Assembly: GCA_018242505.1 (NCBI GenBank)
Contig: JAFEBU010000082.1
Span: 1-56,979, forward strand
Direction of reading: 5' to 3'
Origin: Pseudomonadota bacterium
GTDB lineage: Bacteria > Pseudomonadota > Alphaproteobacteria > Reyranellales > Reyranellaceae
Length of the DNA: 56,979 bases
A program made the translations under genes and the position numbers. Below, one piece after another: positions 1 to 8,398 of this stretch. Position 1 is the stretch's first letter, and every line of letters starts with the position of its first letter. Below the pieces are notes generated by a model. The model was not told where the DNA came from. It did no database searches and saw only the letters and a list, made by a program, of their open reading frames with translations.

Positions 1-470
1 CCGACCTGCTGGAAGTAGGTGAACTGCGTGATCTCCATGCCGTCGCACCAGACTTCCCAGCCCAGCCCCCAGGCGCCGAGCGTCGGGCTCTCCCAGTCGT
101 CCTCGACGAAGCGGATGTCGTGCAGCGTCGTGTCGATGCCGATCGCTTCCAGCGAGCCCAGGTAGCGTTCCAGGATGTCCGGCGGCGAAGGCTTCAGGAT
201 CGCCTGGAACTGGTAGTAGTGCTGCAGCCGGTTGGGATTCTCGCCGTAGCGGCCATCCTTGGGTCTGCGCGACGGCTGCACATAGGCCGCGTACCAGGGC
301 CTGGGGCCCAGCGCACGCAGGGTGGTCGCGGTGTGGAAGGTGCCCGCGCCCATCTCCATGTCATAGGGCTGCAGGATGACGCAGCCCTGGCCCGCCCAGT
401 AATCCTGCAAGGTCAGGATCAGGTCCTGGAAACAGCGCGGCTTGGCGCGCGCGGCTGAGGGCTTGGACAC
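1..470 (-). CDS. glyQ: Glycyl-tRNA synthetase alpha subunit, C-terminus cut by window edge
   Basis: This is the catalytic alpha subunit of the bacterial alpha2beta2 glycyl-tRNA synthetase, which charges tRNA-Gly in the cytoplasm together with GlyS. About 156 codons are visible out of roughly 300 usual for the family. Family blocks seen include LQPYDMEMGAGTFHTATTL (about residues 33-51) and DDWESPTLGAWGLGWEVW (about 122-139). I chose the GTG at 470 because a GAGGA Shine-Dalgarno lies about 6 bases upstream; an ATG at 476 is in another frame. The glyS partner would lie left of the window. Nothing unusual is seen in the visible part. Confidence 0.95.
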   Translation of the reverse strand, partial: MSKPSAARAKPRCFQDLILTLQDYWAGQGCVILQPYDMEMGAGTFHTATTLRALGPRPWYAAYVQPSRRPKDGRYGENPNRLQHYYQFQAILKPSPPDILERYLGSLEAIGIDTTLHDIRFVEDDWESPTLGAWGLGWEVWCDGMEITQFTYFQQV

Positions 471-890
471 CGAACATCCTCAAGCGTGAGAAGGCCTTGT
501 CTTTCCATGACTTAGGCCGTTTTTGCGGTGCGGCAAAATAGGTTCCGGCCCCACAGGGGTCAAGCATCGATCACTGGAAGCCGAGCACGAGACGCCGAGG
601 CGAAGATCGAGTTCGCCCCGGTGCCACGGACCGCCTTGTTCTCGGCAGGAAAAGCCTTTCGGCACGATCGCCGCGTCGGCGGCATCCGAACGGGAGTCTT
701 GCCCGACTTCTCCATCGGCGCTCACGCGGCCGTTGAGGGTTGGCCCCCTGCTCACCCGCGATAGCGGTCGCTATCGCAGCTATTTTCCAAAGCTCAAACT
801 GAATCGGCTTTCCGAAGCTCCAACTGGCCCGCACAACCAGTGAAAATAGCCGGACAGGTGATCGAGAGGCCGGCAATCGGCCGGCCGGCC
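471..890. other. Non-coding gap upstream of glyQ
   Basis: This stretch of about 420 bases holds no convincing gene. Open frames on both strands here are low-complexity, Arg/Pro-rich and match nothing I recognise. It should contain the glyQ promoter and the end of the next minus-strand gene. The only clear structure is a perfect palindrome at 758-777. Confidence 0.6.
758..777. repeat. Perfect 9+2+9 palindrome
   Basis: GCGATAGCG and CGCTATCGC are exact inverted copies separated by GT. It sits in the non-coding gap between glyQ and the next gene. It could be an operator or a terminator-like hairpin; no T-run follows on either strand. Role unknown. Confidence 0.5.
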
Positions 891-1157
891 TTACGGACAG
901 TCGGACCGGCCGCATTTGCCGGTGCCAACCGGGACATAGGCGCCGCAGACCGGGCACTGGCGCGTCTCCTCGATCACGGGGCCGCGCGACGCGGCCGGGG
1001 ACGGCGAGGACGGCGATGGCGAGGACGGGGCGCGGCGGCTGGTGGCCGGCGGCGGCGCGCCGTTCGTGCCGCGCAGGAGGCCGAACCAACGCCGCACCGT
1101 GCTCCAGGCGACATAGCCCGCGACCGCCAGAACCGCGAATTTCAGCAGCATTCCCAT
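891..1157 (-). CDS. Small membrane-anchored protein with C-terminal Cys cluster (PP0621-like)
   Basis: An 88-residue protein with one N-terminal membrane segment (about residues 3-20), a Pro/Ser-rich linker (34-58) and a C-terminal zinc-ribbon-like cluster with cysteines at 68, 71, 82 and 87 (CPVC...C....C). The arrangement resembles the small PP0621-type proteins of Proteobacteria, whose function is not known to me. The ATG at 1157 puts the membrane segment at the very N-terminus; a longer in-frame start at 1367 would run back over the divergent glpD gene and is unlikely. The gene is divergent from glpD with 55 bases between starts. Confidence 0.65.
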   Translation of the reverse strand: MGMLLKFAVLAVAGYVAWSTVRRWFGLLRGTNGAPPPATSRRAPSSPSPSSPSPAASRGPVIEETRQCPVCGAYVPVGTGKCGRSDCP

Positions 1158-1212
1158 GACGCCTGTTTGCGGGCCGCGCACAAAGCGGTCAAGCGCGCTA
1201 TATGTCCGTTCC

Positions 1213-2760
1213 ATGAATGGAAGGAACGGCCGTCCGCTCGACCTGTTCGTGGTCGGCGGCGGCATCAATGGCGCAGGCATCGCCTGCGATGCGGCGGGCC
1301 GGGCCCTCACCGTCGGCCTCTGCGAGATGAACGACTTCGCGAGCGCCACCTCCTCGGCCTCGACCAAGCTGATCCATGGCGGTTTGCGCTACCTGGAGCA
1401 CTACGAGTTCCGGCTGGTGCGCGAGGCGCTGATGGAGCGCGAGGTGCTGCTGGCCAAGGCGCCGCACCTGTCCAAGCCGCTGCGCTTCGTGCTGCCGCAC
1501 GAGCCGCATCTGCGGCCGCGCTGGATGCTGCGCATCGGCCTCTTCCTCTATGACCATCTCGACTGGCACATGACGCTGCCCAAGTCGCAGGCGGTCGACC
1601 TGCTGCAGTCGAAATACGGCGTCGGGCTGAACGGGACGTTCAGGAACGGCTTCGTCTATTCCGACGGCTGGGTCGACGATGCGCGGCTGGTGATCGTGAA
1701 CCTGAAGTCGGCGCGCAACATGGGCGCCGAGATCTATGCCCGCCACCGCTGCGTCTCGGCGCGGCGCAGCGCCGACGGCAAGCTGTGGGACATCGAGCTC
1801 CTGGCGCCCGATGGCGGCACGGTGCGGCTGCAGGCGCGCGGGCTGGTGAATGCGGCGGGCCCGTGGGTGAAGCATTTCCTCGACGAGGAGACGGAGGTGC
1901 GCACGCCCAAGCGCGTGCGGCTGGTCAAGGGCAGCCACATCGTCGTGCCGCGCCTGTATGAGGGCGCGCACGCCTTCATCCTGCAGAACAAGGACGACCG
2001 CATCGTCTTCGTGATCCCCTACGAGCGGAACTATTCGCTGATCGGCACCACCGACATCGCGGTCGAGGCGAGCGAGAAGCCGGTCTGCTCGCCCGAGGAG
2101 ATCACCTATCTCTGCGACATCGCCGGCCACTACATGAAGACGCCGGTGAGGCCGGCCGACGTGGTCTGGACCTATTCCGGCGTCCGCCCGTTGTTCGACG
2201 ACGGCGACGACAACCCGTCGGCGGTGACGCGCGACTATCACCTCGAGGTCGATGCCCCCGAGGGGCGCGCGCCGATCCTCTCGGTGTTCGGCGGCAAGAT
2301 CACGACCTATCGCCGCCTCGCCGAGCATGCGCTGGAGGATCTGCGCAAGTTCTATCCGGCGATGGGCCCGGCCTGGACCGCCGACAAGCCGCTGGTCGAC
2401 GGCGAGCTCGCCGACGCGCCCTCCTACGAGGAGGCGTTCAACCTCTTCGCCGCGGGCGCGGAGGCCGCCAAGCCCGGCCTGCCGAAGGAGCTGGTGCGGG
2501 TGCTGGCACGCCGCCACGGCACCGGCCTCGACGGGCTTCTCGAAAACGTGAGGACGCCGGCCGACCTCGGCCGCCATTTCGGCGGCCATCTCTACGAGGT
2601 CGAGGTCCGCTACCTGATGCACGAGGAATGGGCGGTCGACCCCGACGACGTGCTGTGGCGGCGCACCAAGGAGGGCCTCGCCCTCACCCCCGACCAGCGC
2701 GCCGCCTTTGCGCAGTGGATGCGCGGCCTGCGGCTCAATACGCAGCCTGCGGCTCGATAG
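1213..2760 (+). CDS. glpD: Aerobic glycerol-3-phosphate dehydrogenase
   Basis: This FAD enzyme oxidises sn-glycerol 3-phosphate to dihydroxyacetone phosphate at the inner membrane and passes electrons to quinone. The predicted 515 residues fit the family. The N-terminal dinucleotide-binding motif GGGINGAG lies at residues 15-22, followed by the family block STKLIHGGLRYLEHYEFRLV; IGTTDIAVE and SVFGGKITTYRRLAEHA are typical of the FAD domain and the C-terminal alpha domain follows. I chose ATG 1213 because it places the FAD motif at the usual distance; the upstream start at 1156 would overlap the divergent gene. No glpF, glpK or glpR neighbour is present. Confidence 0.95.
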   Translation: MNGRNGRPLDLFVVGGGINGAGIACDAAGRALTVGLCEMNDFASATSSASTKLIHGGLRYLEHYEFRLVREALMEREVLLAKAPHLSKPLRFVLPHEPHLRPRWMLRIGLFLYDHLDWHMTLPKSQAVDLLQSKYGVGLNGTFRNGFVYSDGWVDDARLVIVNLKSARNMGAEIYARHRCVSARRSADGKLWDIELLAPDGGTVRLQARGLVNAAGPWVKHFLDEETEVRTPKRVRLVKGSHIVVPRLYEGAHAFILQNKDDRIVFVIPYERNYSLIGTTDIAVEASEKPVCSPEEITYLCDIAGHYMKTPVRPADVVWTYSGVRPLFDDGDDNPSAVTRDYHLEVDAPEGRAPILSVFGGKITTYRRLAEHALEDLRKFYPAMGPAWTADKPLVDGELADAPSYEEAFNLFAAGAEAAKPGLPKELVRVLARRHGTGLDGLLENVRTPADLGRHFGGHLYEVEVRYLMHEEWAVDPDDVLWRRTKEGLALTPDQRAAFAQWMRGLRLNTQPAAR

Positions 2761-2764
2761 TTGA

Positions 2765-2879
2765 GGATATCGGAGCGCGCCACTCCGCTTGCGCGCGGGG
2801 TGTCGACCTCGCCGCGCGGAGTGTCGACCTCGCCAGAATGAGCGCCACTGGAGTGGCGCGCTCCCGCGAACCGATATCC
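2765..2879. repeat. Dispersed palindromic element, family 2 (GCCACTCC / GGAGTGGC arms)
   Basis: Exact 15-base inverted arms lie at 2772-2786 and 2850-2864, extended by a second pair GGATATCGG (2765-2773) and CCGATATCC (2871-2879), with an asymmetrical insertion. Between the arms GTGTCGACCTCGCC occurs twice with a 21-base period. It follows the glpD stop directly and could act as a transcription barrier. Related elements lie at 31460-31556 and 55171-55243. Confidence 0.75.
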
Positions 2880-2958
2880 GCAAGAATCCCGGGGAACGTT
2901 TCGGCGGATCGGCCCGTACAAGGGGTGTGGGAGAGTTCTTCACTCTTTGGAGTCCTCG

Positions 2959-3534
2959 ATGACCTTTCGTCCCCTCTTCGTGGCCGTGCCGACGGTGCTC
3001 GTCGCGGCTGCCAGTCTCGCCTGGATGACCTCGGCCACCGCCTCGAACGGTGGGGTTGGCGGCGCGCCGCAGGTCGCCCAGGCAGGCCCGCCGGCCGCTC
3101 CGGCCCAACCGCCGGCGGCCGGCGGCCACCAACATGCGCGCGAACATGCCCGCGAGCGGCCGCCGTTCTCGCCACAGACGATGTGCCAGGAGCAGCTGGC
3201 GCGGCGCATCGGCAATCGCGCCTACCTGAAAGCGCGGCTCGACCTCAAGCCCGAGCAGATGGAGGCCTGGGACGCCTTCGAGAAGGCGGCCGATGCGGCA
3301 AGCGCCAAGGAGAAGACCTTCTGCGCGAGCCTGCCCAAGGAGGTCAAGACGCCGCAGAACTTCGCCGAACGCTTCACCCTGCACGAGAGCATGATGAAGT
3401 CCCGGTCGGACACGCTCGAAGCGGTGAAGCCTTCGCTGCTCGCGCTCTATGCCGCGCTGACGCCGGAGCAGAAGAAGATCCTCGACCGGCCGACGATGGG
3501 CGAACACGGCTGGATGCACCATCGCCGCGGGTAA
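2959..3534 (+). CDS. Spy/LTXXQ-motif family periplasmic protein
   Basis: A predicted 191-residue exported protein. The N-terminus has a signal-peptide-like hydrophobic stretch, then a Pro/Ala-rich linker and a His-containing segment, then a helical region with the two family repeats: LDLKPEQMEAWDAFEKAA and ALTPEQKKILDR. Proteins of this family are periplasmic stress or metal-response chaperones (Spy, CpxP), so an envelope stress role is likely by family. ATG 2959 has a GGAG 6 bases upstream; a TTG at 2947 is the alternative. A 25-base tandem array starts 12 bases after the stop. Confidence 0.8.
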   Translation: MTFRPLFVAVPTVLVAAASLAWMTSATASNGGVGGAPQVAQAGPPAAPAQPPAAGGHQHAREHARERPPFSPQTMCQEQLARRIGNRAYLKARLDLKPEQMEAWDAFEKAADAASAKEKTFCASLPKEVKTPQNFAERFTLHESMMKSRSDTLEAVKPSLLALYAALTPEQKKILDRPTMGEHGWMHHRRG

Positions 3535-3546
3535 ATCGTCGAACAC

Positions 3547-3684
3547 GACACCCTGTGTCATCCGGAGCCATGACACTCTGCGTCATCCCGAGCCACGACA
3601 CTCTGTGTCATCCCGGATCGCGACACCCTGTGTCATCCCGAGCCACGACATTCTGTGTCATCCCGGATCGCGACACGCTACCCT
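3547..3684. repeat. 25-bp tandem array, about 5.5 units
   Basis: Five 25-base units (3547-3571, 3572-3596, 3597-3621, 3622-3646, 3647-3671) plus a partial copy. Each contains GACAC(C/T)CTGTGTCATCCCG followed by AGCCAC or GATCGC in alternation, suggesting a higher-order 50-base unit. The core TGTCATCCCGAGC is the left arm of the family 1 element that follows at 3685, so the array looks like an amplification of half that element. Confidence 0.85.
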
Positions 3685-3746
3685 GTGTCATCCCGAGCGC
3701 AGCGAGGGATCTTTCAAGGATCCCTCGGCTAGCCTCGGGATGACAC
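3685..3746. repeat. Dispersed palindromic element, family 1 (GTCATCCCGAG arms)
   Basis: A 62-base element with exact 13-base terminal inverted repeats, GTGTCATCCCGAG and CTCGGGATGACAC, and an inner AGGGATC...GATCCCT hairpin. Related elements occur at 13726-13798 and 53151-53238. All are intergenic. This copy lies between convergent genes (Spy-like and aspartate dehydrogenase) and could terminate transcription from either side. Confidence 0.85.
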
Positions 3747-3781
3747 GATTGCAGCTTGCGGGTGTAGCTTGCGGGCGCCCG

Positions 3782-4621
3782 TTACCAGTCGCTGGCGCGC
3801 ACCATCTTCATCAGATCGTCGGCCATGGTGAGCGCCGTGAGCACGCCGGTCTTGGGATTGTCCGGCATCGAGCGGCCTTGCCGCTCGAGCTTGAGCTCCC
3901 CTGAATCGGCCACCACTTCCAGCCGGCTGGCATTGGTGCCGGGCGGCAAGGTCGGGTCGGCGACCAGCTCGATCTCGGTGCGGTCGAGGCCGGCGCCGCA
4001 GAGCGCCACCGTCACCGCGAGATTGGCGTTCTTCGGATAGAGCCGACCCGCATCGGCCGGTGTGCCGCGGAAGATCACGGTCGGCGTCCTGATCGACGGC
4101 AGGTCGAAATCGGTCTCGGCCGGCGTGCCGCTCCAGGCATGCGGCGGCTTGATCGAGGTGTATTTCACGCGCTCGAGCGTGCCCAGCCGCATGGCCAGAA
4201 GCCCGTCGAGGCCCGCGATGGCGCCCGACGGCAGCCGGAGCCGCGCGCCGCTCCTTGCCGCGGCCGCGACGTGCTTCTTCCAGAGCTTGGGATCGCCATA
4301 GGCGCCGGTCGCGATCACCATGAGGTCGATGCCCTTCTTCAGGATCGTCTCGCCCCAGTCGCGCACCGCCTGCTGGCTCGCCGCCTCGACCACGACGTCG
4401 GGCTTGAGTTTCAGCAACGCCGGCAGCGTCTCGACGACGGCGACCTTGCGGCCGACCTTCTTCTGGACGTCCCTGGCGCGGCCCGGCCGCACCAGCACGC
4501 CCACGATATCGATCGGCGGCTTCTTCTCCTTGAAGACGTCGAACAGCATCTGGCCGATCGCGCCATGGCCGATCAACGCGATCCTCAACCGCTTCTTCTT
4601 TTTCTTTCCGGCAACCGCCAT
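3782..4621 (-). CDS. L-aspartate dehydrogenase family protein
   Basis: Predicted to oxidise L-aspartate to iminoaspartate with NAD(P), a route into NAD biosynthesis in organisms using NadX-type enzymes. The 279 residues match family length. A Rossmann motif GHGAIG lies at residues 18-23, and the family signature GAIAGLDGL at about 132-140, followed by TSIKPPHAWSGTPAE. The N-terminus carries five consecutive lysines, unusual but downstream of the chosen ATG. nadA or nadC are not adjacent, so the role in NAD synthesis is inferred from the family only; some relatives act on other amino acids. Confidence 0.8.
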   Translation of the reverse strand: MAVAGKKKKKRLRIALIGHGAIGQMLFDVFKEKKPPIDIVGVLVRPGRARDVQKKVGRKVAVVETLPALLKLKPDVVVEAASQQAVRDWGETILKKGIDLMVIATGAYGDPKLWKKHVAAAARSGARLRLPSGAIAGLDGLLAMRLGTLERVKYTSIKPPHAWSGTPAETDFDLPSIRTPTVIFRGTPADAGRLYPKNANLAVTVALCGAGLDRTEIELVADPTLPPGTNASRLEVVADSGELKLERQGRSMPDNPKTGVLTALTMADDLMKMVRASDW

Positions 4622-4738
4622 CCCATCCCCCGAACGTGCGAATCCGCGCGACTATAGCGGCCGGGTGCAGCCCTTGCGACCCCGGGAGGGCGCGGCTATA
4701 ACCCCGCCTCCCGAGCGGGGCGGACTCCGTATCACTGA

Positions 4739-4815
4739 CGGAGTGTAGCTCAGCCTGGTAGAGCACTAGCTTCGGGAGCTAGGGGCCGGAGGTTCGAATC
4801 CTCTCACTCCGACCA
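4739..4815 (+). tRNA. tRNA-Pro(CGG)
   Basis: A 77-base cloverleaf with encoded CCA. The acceptor stem pairs CGGAGTG with CACTCCG, the D arm contains AGCCTGGTAGAGC, the anticodon stem CTAGC/GCTAG encloses loop TTCGGGA giving anticodon CGG for CCG codons, and the T arm reads GGAGGTTCGAATCCTC. The 3' end ACCA is genomic. A strong terminator follows at 4854. Confidence 0.97.
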
Positions 4816-4853
4816 ATCGGGAGCCGATGGCACATACATCGGATGGAATGCGG

Positions 4854-4885
4854 GCGGCGATCCTTCGGGGTCGCCGCTTCGTTTT
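4854..4885 (+). terminator. Rho-independent terminator after tRNA-Pro
   Basis: GCGGCGA (4854-4860) pairs with TCGCCGC (4871-4877); the stem extends through TCC/GGG closed by a TTCG tetraloop. TTCGTTTT follows. It ends 12 bases before the ATG of the next gene, so that gene probably has its own promoter or depends on read-through. Confidence 0.8.
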
Positions 4886-4897
4886 CGGGAGGAGCCG

Positions 4898-5761
4898 ATG
4901 AGTTCGACGAGACGGGACGATGTCCTCGCCTCGATCCTGCGCTGGGCCGGCGGACGTGAGGATGTCGCGGCGGCGATCCTGACCGGAACGCTGGCCCGCA
5001 ACGATCGGAGCGCCGATGCCTTCTCGGACATCGACATCGAGATCATCGCGCACGATCCGCGCCTGCTCGCCGAGGACGACCGCTGGCTCTCCGTGTTCGC
5101 CGATCCTGTCACCGTGCTGCACCTCGAGCAGGACGACGGCTGGCCGACCCGGCTCGCGATCTACGATGACGGTATGGACGGCACGAAGGTGGACTTCACC
5201 CTGGCCGCGCCCCGGCGTCTCCAGGAGATGATCTCCGACCGCAGGCTGAATGCGCTCTACACGCGCGGCTATCGTGTCCTCCTCGACAAGGACGGCGTCA
5301 CAAAGGGCCTGCCACCGCCTACCGGTGACGTCCCGCGCCGCTCGCTTCCGACCAAGGAGGAATTCCGGCGCCGCGTCGAGGAGTTCTGGTTCGAGGCCTT
5401 TCACATTCCGAAGTATCTCGCGCGCGGCGAGCTCTTCCTCGTCAAGCGGCGCGACTGGACGATGAAGGAGCTCCTGCTCGAGATGATGGAGTGGCACGCC
5501 CTCGCGCTGAACCCGACGCCGGTCGACATCTGGCATCTCGGCGCGCGACTCCGGCAGTGGACCGATCCCGGGACCTGGCGCGACCTGCATCGGACCTTCG
5601 CCCGCTTCGATGCCGACGACGCCCGCCGTGCCTTCGAGGAGACAACGGCACTCTACGGCCGCCTCGCCCGCGAGGTCGCGCGGAAGGCCGGCTTTCCCTA
5701 TCCCGAGACCGTCGAGGCAAAGATCAAAGCGACTTTTCCGGCCGGGTGGCATCGGAAATGA
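4898..5761 (+). CDS. Aminoglycoside 6-adenylyltransferase family protein (AadK/ANT(6)-like)
   Basis: A 287-residue nucleotidyltransferase of the streptomycin adenylyltransferase family, which transfers AMP from ATP to streptomycin in characterised members. The N-terminal polymerase-beta-like motif is GTLARNDRSADAFSDIDIE (about residues 30-48), with SDIDIE giving the metal-binding acidic pair. The block LLDKDGVTKGLPPPTGDVP and the helical EEFWFEAFHIPKYLARGELF are family hallmarks. A GGGAGGAG sits just upstream of ATG 4898. It could be a chromosomal gene with another natural substrate; resistance cannot be claimed from sequence. No mobile element is adjacent, though it directly follows a tRNA gene. 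Confidence 0.85.
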   Translation: MSSTRRDDVLASILRWAGGREDVAAAILTGTLARNDRSADAFSDIDIEIIAHDPRLLAEDDRWLSVFADPVTVLHLEQDDGWPTRLAIYDDGMDGTKVDFTLAAPRRLQEMISDRRLNALYTRGYRVLLDKDGVTKGLPPPTGDVPRRSLPTKEEFRRRVEEFWFEAFHIPKYLARGELFLVKRRDWTMKELLLEMMEWHALALNPTPVDIWHLGARLRQWTDPGTWRDLHRTFARFDADDARRAFEETTALYGRLAREVARKAGFPYPETVEAKIKATFPAGWHRK

Positions 5762-5802
5762 GAGCCGTCGTGCGCATCTTCGACGTGCCCTGTCGCAAGC
5801 GC

Positions 5803-5938
5803 CGTGGAGGGACAGGTCGACCGCCCGCAGACTGCCATTGACGACGAGGCCCAGGACCTGCTCGGCGGCGCGGTCGACGTTGCGAACCCGCAGGCCGCGC
5901 ACGTATCGCCGCAACGCGGCCGCGATATCGCAGCCCAT
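5803..5938 (-). pseudogene. Possible remnant of a TetR-type regulator C-terminus
   Basis: About 45 residues in one frame (AALRRYVRGLRVRNVDRAAE then QVLGLVVNGSLRAVDL) look like the last helices of AefR-like TetR regulators. No start codon with a ribosome site, no DNA-binding domain and no plausible upstream part is found; the frame then runs on into unrelated sequence. It may be a decayed gene end between the adenylyltransferase and the LysR gene, or chance. Evidence is weak. Confidence 0.25.
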
Positions 5939-5951
5939 GGACCCGGCCCTC

Positions 5952-6845
5952 TTACAGCCGGTCCCGGCGAACCCGTGAGGCGAGGAGATCGGTGAACAGC
6001 CGCACTTTCATGGCGGGCTGCCGGGTAGCAGGCCACACCGCATGGATCGGGATCCGCGTCGCTTCGAATTCCTCGAGCACAACCTCGACCTCGCCGCGGT
6101 CGATCAGGGCGCGGATCTGCCAGAGCGGCGTGAAGCCGAGACCGAGCCCGGCCGCCGTCGCGGCATGGATCGCCGGTGTGCTGTTGGTGCGGAAGCGGCC
6201 GCCGACGCGGACAAGCCGACGCCGCCCGTTGATGCGGAACGGCCACGAGGCTTCGTCGCCATCGAGCACCCGCAGGATGCAGTCGTGGCCGGCGAGATCG
6301 TTGGGATGCGACGGCCGCCCACGACGCGCGAGATAGCCCGGTGCGCCGACGACGCCGACCCGCAACTCGCCCAGCTTGCGCGCCTGCATGCCCGAGTCGG
6401 GCAGTTCGCGGATCCGAACGGCGAGGTCGAGCCCTTGCGCGAAAAAGTCCACCGGCTGGTCGGACGCCTGCAGTTCGACCTCGAGGCGTGGATGGCGTTC
6501 CATGAAGTCGCGTGCCGCCGGCACGACGAAAGCGGCGGCGAACGCCTCCGGTGCGCCGACCTTCAGGAGCCCGGACGGCTCGGCTTGCCGGTTCGCGGTC
6601 TCCAGCCTCGCCTCGTGGATATCGGCGAGCGCCGGCTTGATCCGCCGATAGAAAGCCTGCCCCGCCTCCGTGGGTCTCGACTGGCGCGTCGTGCGGCGCA
6701 CGAGCTGCACCTTCAGGTCGCGCTCGAGCGCCGAGAGCGAGCGGCCGATCGACTGCAGGGAACGGCGCAGGTGGCGCGCCGCGGCAGTCTGCCCGCCCTT
6801 CTCGACGATCGCCACGAAGGCGTCGAGGTCATCGATGCGGATCAT
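5952..6845 (-). CDS. LysR-family transcriptional regulator
   Basis: A 297-residue LysR regulator. The N-terminal winged helix begins IDDLDAFVAIVEKGGQTAAA (residues 4-23), then RHLRRSLQSIGRSLSALERD. The ligand-binding domain follows (LKVGAPEAFAAAFVVPAARDFMERHP), ending near LFTDLLASR. The subclass resembles CrgA-like regulators. ATG 6845 gives the standard N-terminus; longer frames upstream contain no family similarity. It is divergent from the FAD oxidoreductase at 6983 with 137 bases between starts, so it probably controls that gene and itself from the shared region. Confidence 0.88.
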   Translation of the reverse strand: MIRIDDLDAFVAIVEKGGQTAAARHLRRSLQSIGRSLSALERDLKVQLVRRTTRQSRPTEAGQAFYRRIKPALADIHEARLETANRQAEPSGLLKVGAPEAFAAAFVVPAARDFMERHPRLEVELQASDQPVDFFAQGLDLAVRIRELPDSGMQARKLGELRVGVVGAPGYLARRGRPSHPNDLAGHDCILRVLDGDEASWPFRINGRRRLVRVGGRFRTNSTPAIHAATAAGLGLGFTPLWQIRALIDRGEVEVVLEEFEATRIPIHAVWPATRQPAMKVRLFTDLLASRVRRDRL

Positions 6846-6982
6846 GCCATCTATCCGGAGTCCGGAAGACTGTATCACGCGCGCCGCGGATTGCCTCTGT
6901 AACGCGTCGGAATCAACTTCGGACGCATGCACGGGCCGGGAACGTCCAGGTCCTGAAGAGTCGCCGGCGAGAGGAGGCCACC

Positions 6983-8398
6983 ATGGAAACCAATCGACGC
7001 AGCGTCCTGCTCGCCGGCGTCGCCGCGACCGCCACGCACGCGCCAGGTGCGGCGCTTGCGGACGGCATTCCGACGGCCATCGAGGGACAGATCCGTCACG
7101 ATGACCCGGCATGCGCCGCGGCGGCGGACGATTTCGGACACATCGTCCACCAACGGCCGAAGTGCATCCTGCAGCCGCGATCGTCCGGCGACGTGGCAGC
7201 AGCAATCCGGTGGGCGTCCCGGCAGGGCCTCCGCATCGCGGCCCAGGGACAACGGCATTCCGTGTACGGCCGAGCGATGGCCCGCGACGGCATCGTGATG
7301 GAGATGTCACGGCTGCGCACGATCCACGACCTGCAGGATGACCGGGTCGTTGTCGATGCCGGCGCAACCTGGCACGAGATCCTCGCCGAAACCCTGCCGC
7401 ACGGACTCGCCCCGCCGGTCATCACCGACTATCTCGGCCTCTCGATCGGCGGCACCCTCATCGTCGGCGGGGTCGGCAGCGGGACGCAACGCCATGGCTT
7501 GCAAAGCGACAACGTGCTGGCGATGGACGTCGCTACCGGAGCAGGCCACGAGATCACCTGCTCGGCACAGAGCCATGCCGAGTTGTTCGACATGGTCCGC
7601 GCCGGGCTCGGCCAGGTTGCTGTCATCATGCGCGCCACGCTGAAGCTCGTCCCGGCGCCGCGGCAGGTTCGCCGGCATCTGCTGTTCTATGCGGACTTCG
7701 CGAGCATGCTGCGCGACCAGCGTCTGCTGGCCGCCGACGCCCGGTTCGACACTGTCGCCGGCGCGATCCTCGCCGCGCCAAAGGGAGGCTGGTCGTTCCG
7801 GCTCGACGTTGCCCGGCCTCACGCGGCTTCGATGGCGCCCGACGAGGCTGTGCTGGCCGGCCTGTCCGACGACCCGTCCCGGCGGCAAGCCACCACGCTT
7901 TCGTACTTCGACTACCTCAACCGGCTCTCCGGGCTCGAGAAGGTGCTGCGCGGCAACGGGCAATGGTTCCTGCCGCATCCCTGGCTGATGACGTTCATCG
8001 GCGACGCCCGGGTGGAGGCGGTTGTCGGCGATGCGTTGGCCCGGCTGGCTCCGACCGATCTCGGCCCCTTTGGCCAGATCTCGCTTTCCGCCCTTCCGCG
8101 CCGATCGATCACGAGTCCGCTGGCGCGGCTGCCGGCGGATGATCTGTGTTACGCCTTCAACCTGGTGCGGATCCCGGCGACCGGTGACGCCGGAGAGATC
8201 GGCCGGCTCATCGAGGACAACCGTGCTCTTTATGGACGGGTCAGCGACGCCGGCGGCACGCTCTATCCGGTGAGCGCGCTGCCGATGACGCAGGACGACT
8301 GGCGGCATCATTTCGGGCCGGCGTTCGACCGGCTGCGGGCCGCCAAACGCAAATTCGATCCGGCCAACCTGCTCACCCCGGGCTACGCGATTTTCTAG
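6983..8398 (+). CDS. FAD-binding oxidoreductase (PCMH type), Tat-exported
   Basis: A 471-residue flavin oxidase of the BBE/cytokinin-dehydrogenase-like class. The N-terminus has a twin-arginine signal, NRRSVLLAGVAATATHAPGA, indicating folded export to the periplasm. The PCMH FAD domain starts near VHQRPKCILQPRSSGDVAAA and includes GQRHSVYGRA and GLSIGGTLIVGGVGSGTQRH, the latter with glycine-rich FAD contacts. The C-terminus FDPANLLTPGYAIF is typical. The substrate cannot be told. A GAGAGGAGG-like ribosome site precedes ATG 6983. The TAG stop is the first base of a 17-bp tandem array. Divergent LysR regulator upstream. Confidence 0.88.
   Translation: METNRRSVLLAGVAATATHAPGAALADGIPTAIEGQIRHDDPACAAAADDFGHIVHQRPKCILQPRSSGDVAAAIRWASRQGLRIAAQGQRHSVYGRAMARDGIVMEMSRLRTIHDLQDDRVVVDAGATWHEILAETLPHGLAPPVITDYLGLSIGGTLIVGGVGSGTQRHGLQSDNVLAMDVATGAGHEITCSAQSHAELFDMVRAGLGQVAVIMRATLKLVPAPRQVRRHLLFYADFASMLRDQRLLAADARFDTVAGAILAAPKGGWSFRLDVARPHAASMAPDEAVLAGLSDDPSRRQATTLSYFDYLNRLSGLEKVLRGNGQWFLPHPWLMTFIGDARVEAVVGDALARLAPTDLGPFGQISLSALPRRSITSPLARLPADDLCYAFNLVRIPATGDAGEIGRLIEDNRALYGRVSDAGGTLYPVSALPMTQDDWRHHFGPAFDRLRAAKRKFDPANLLTPGYAIF

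Noticed and set aside
1198..3576. Long minus-strand open frame opposite glpD
   Set aside because: Antisense shadow of a real gene in GC-rich DNA; composition is His/Arg/Gly-rich and no family is recognisable.
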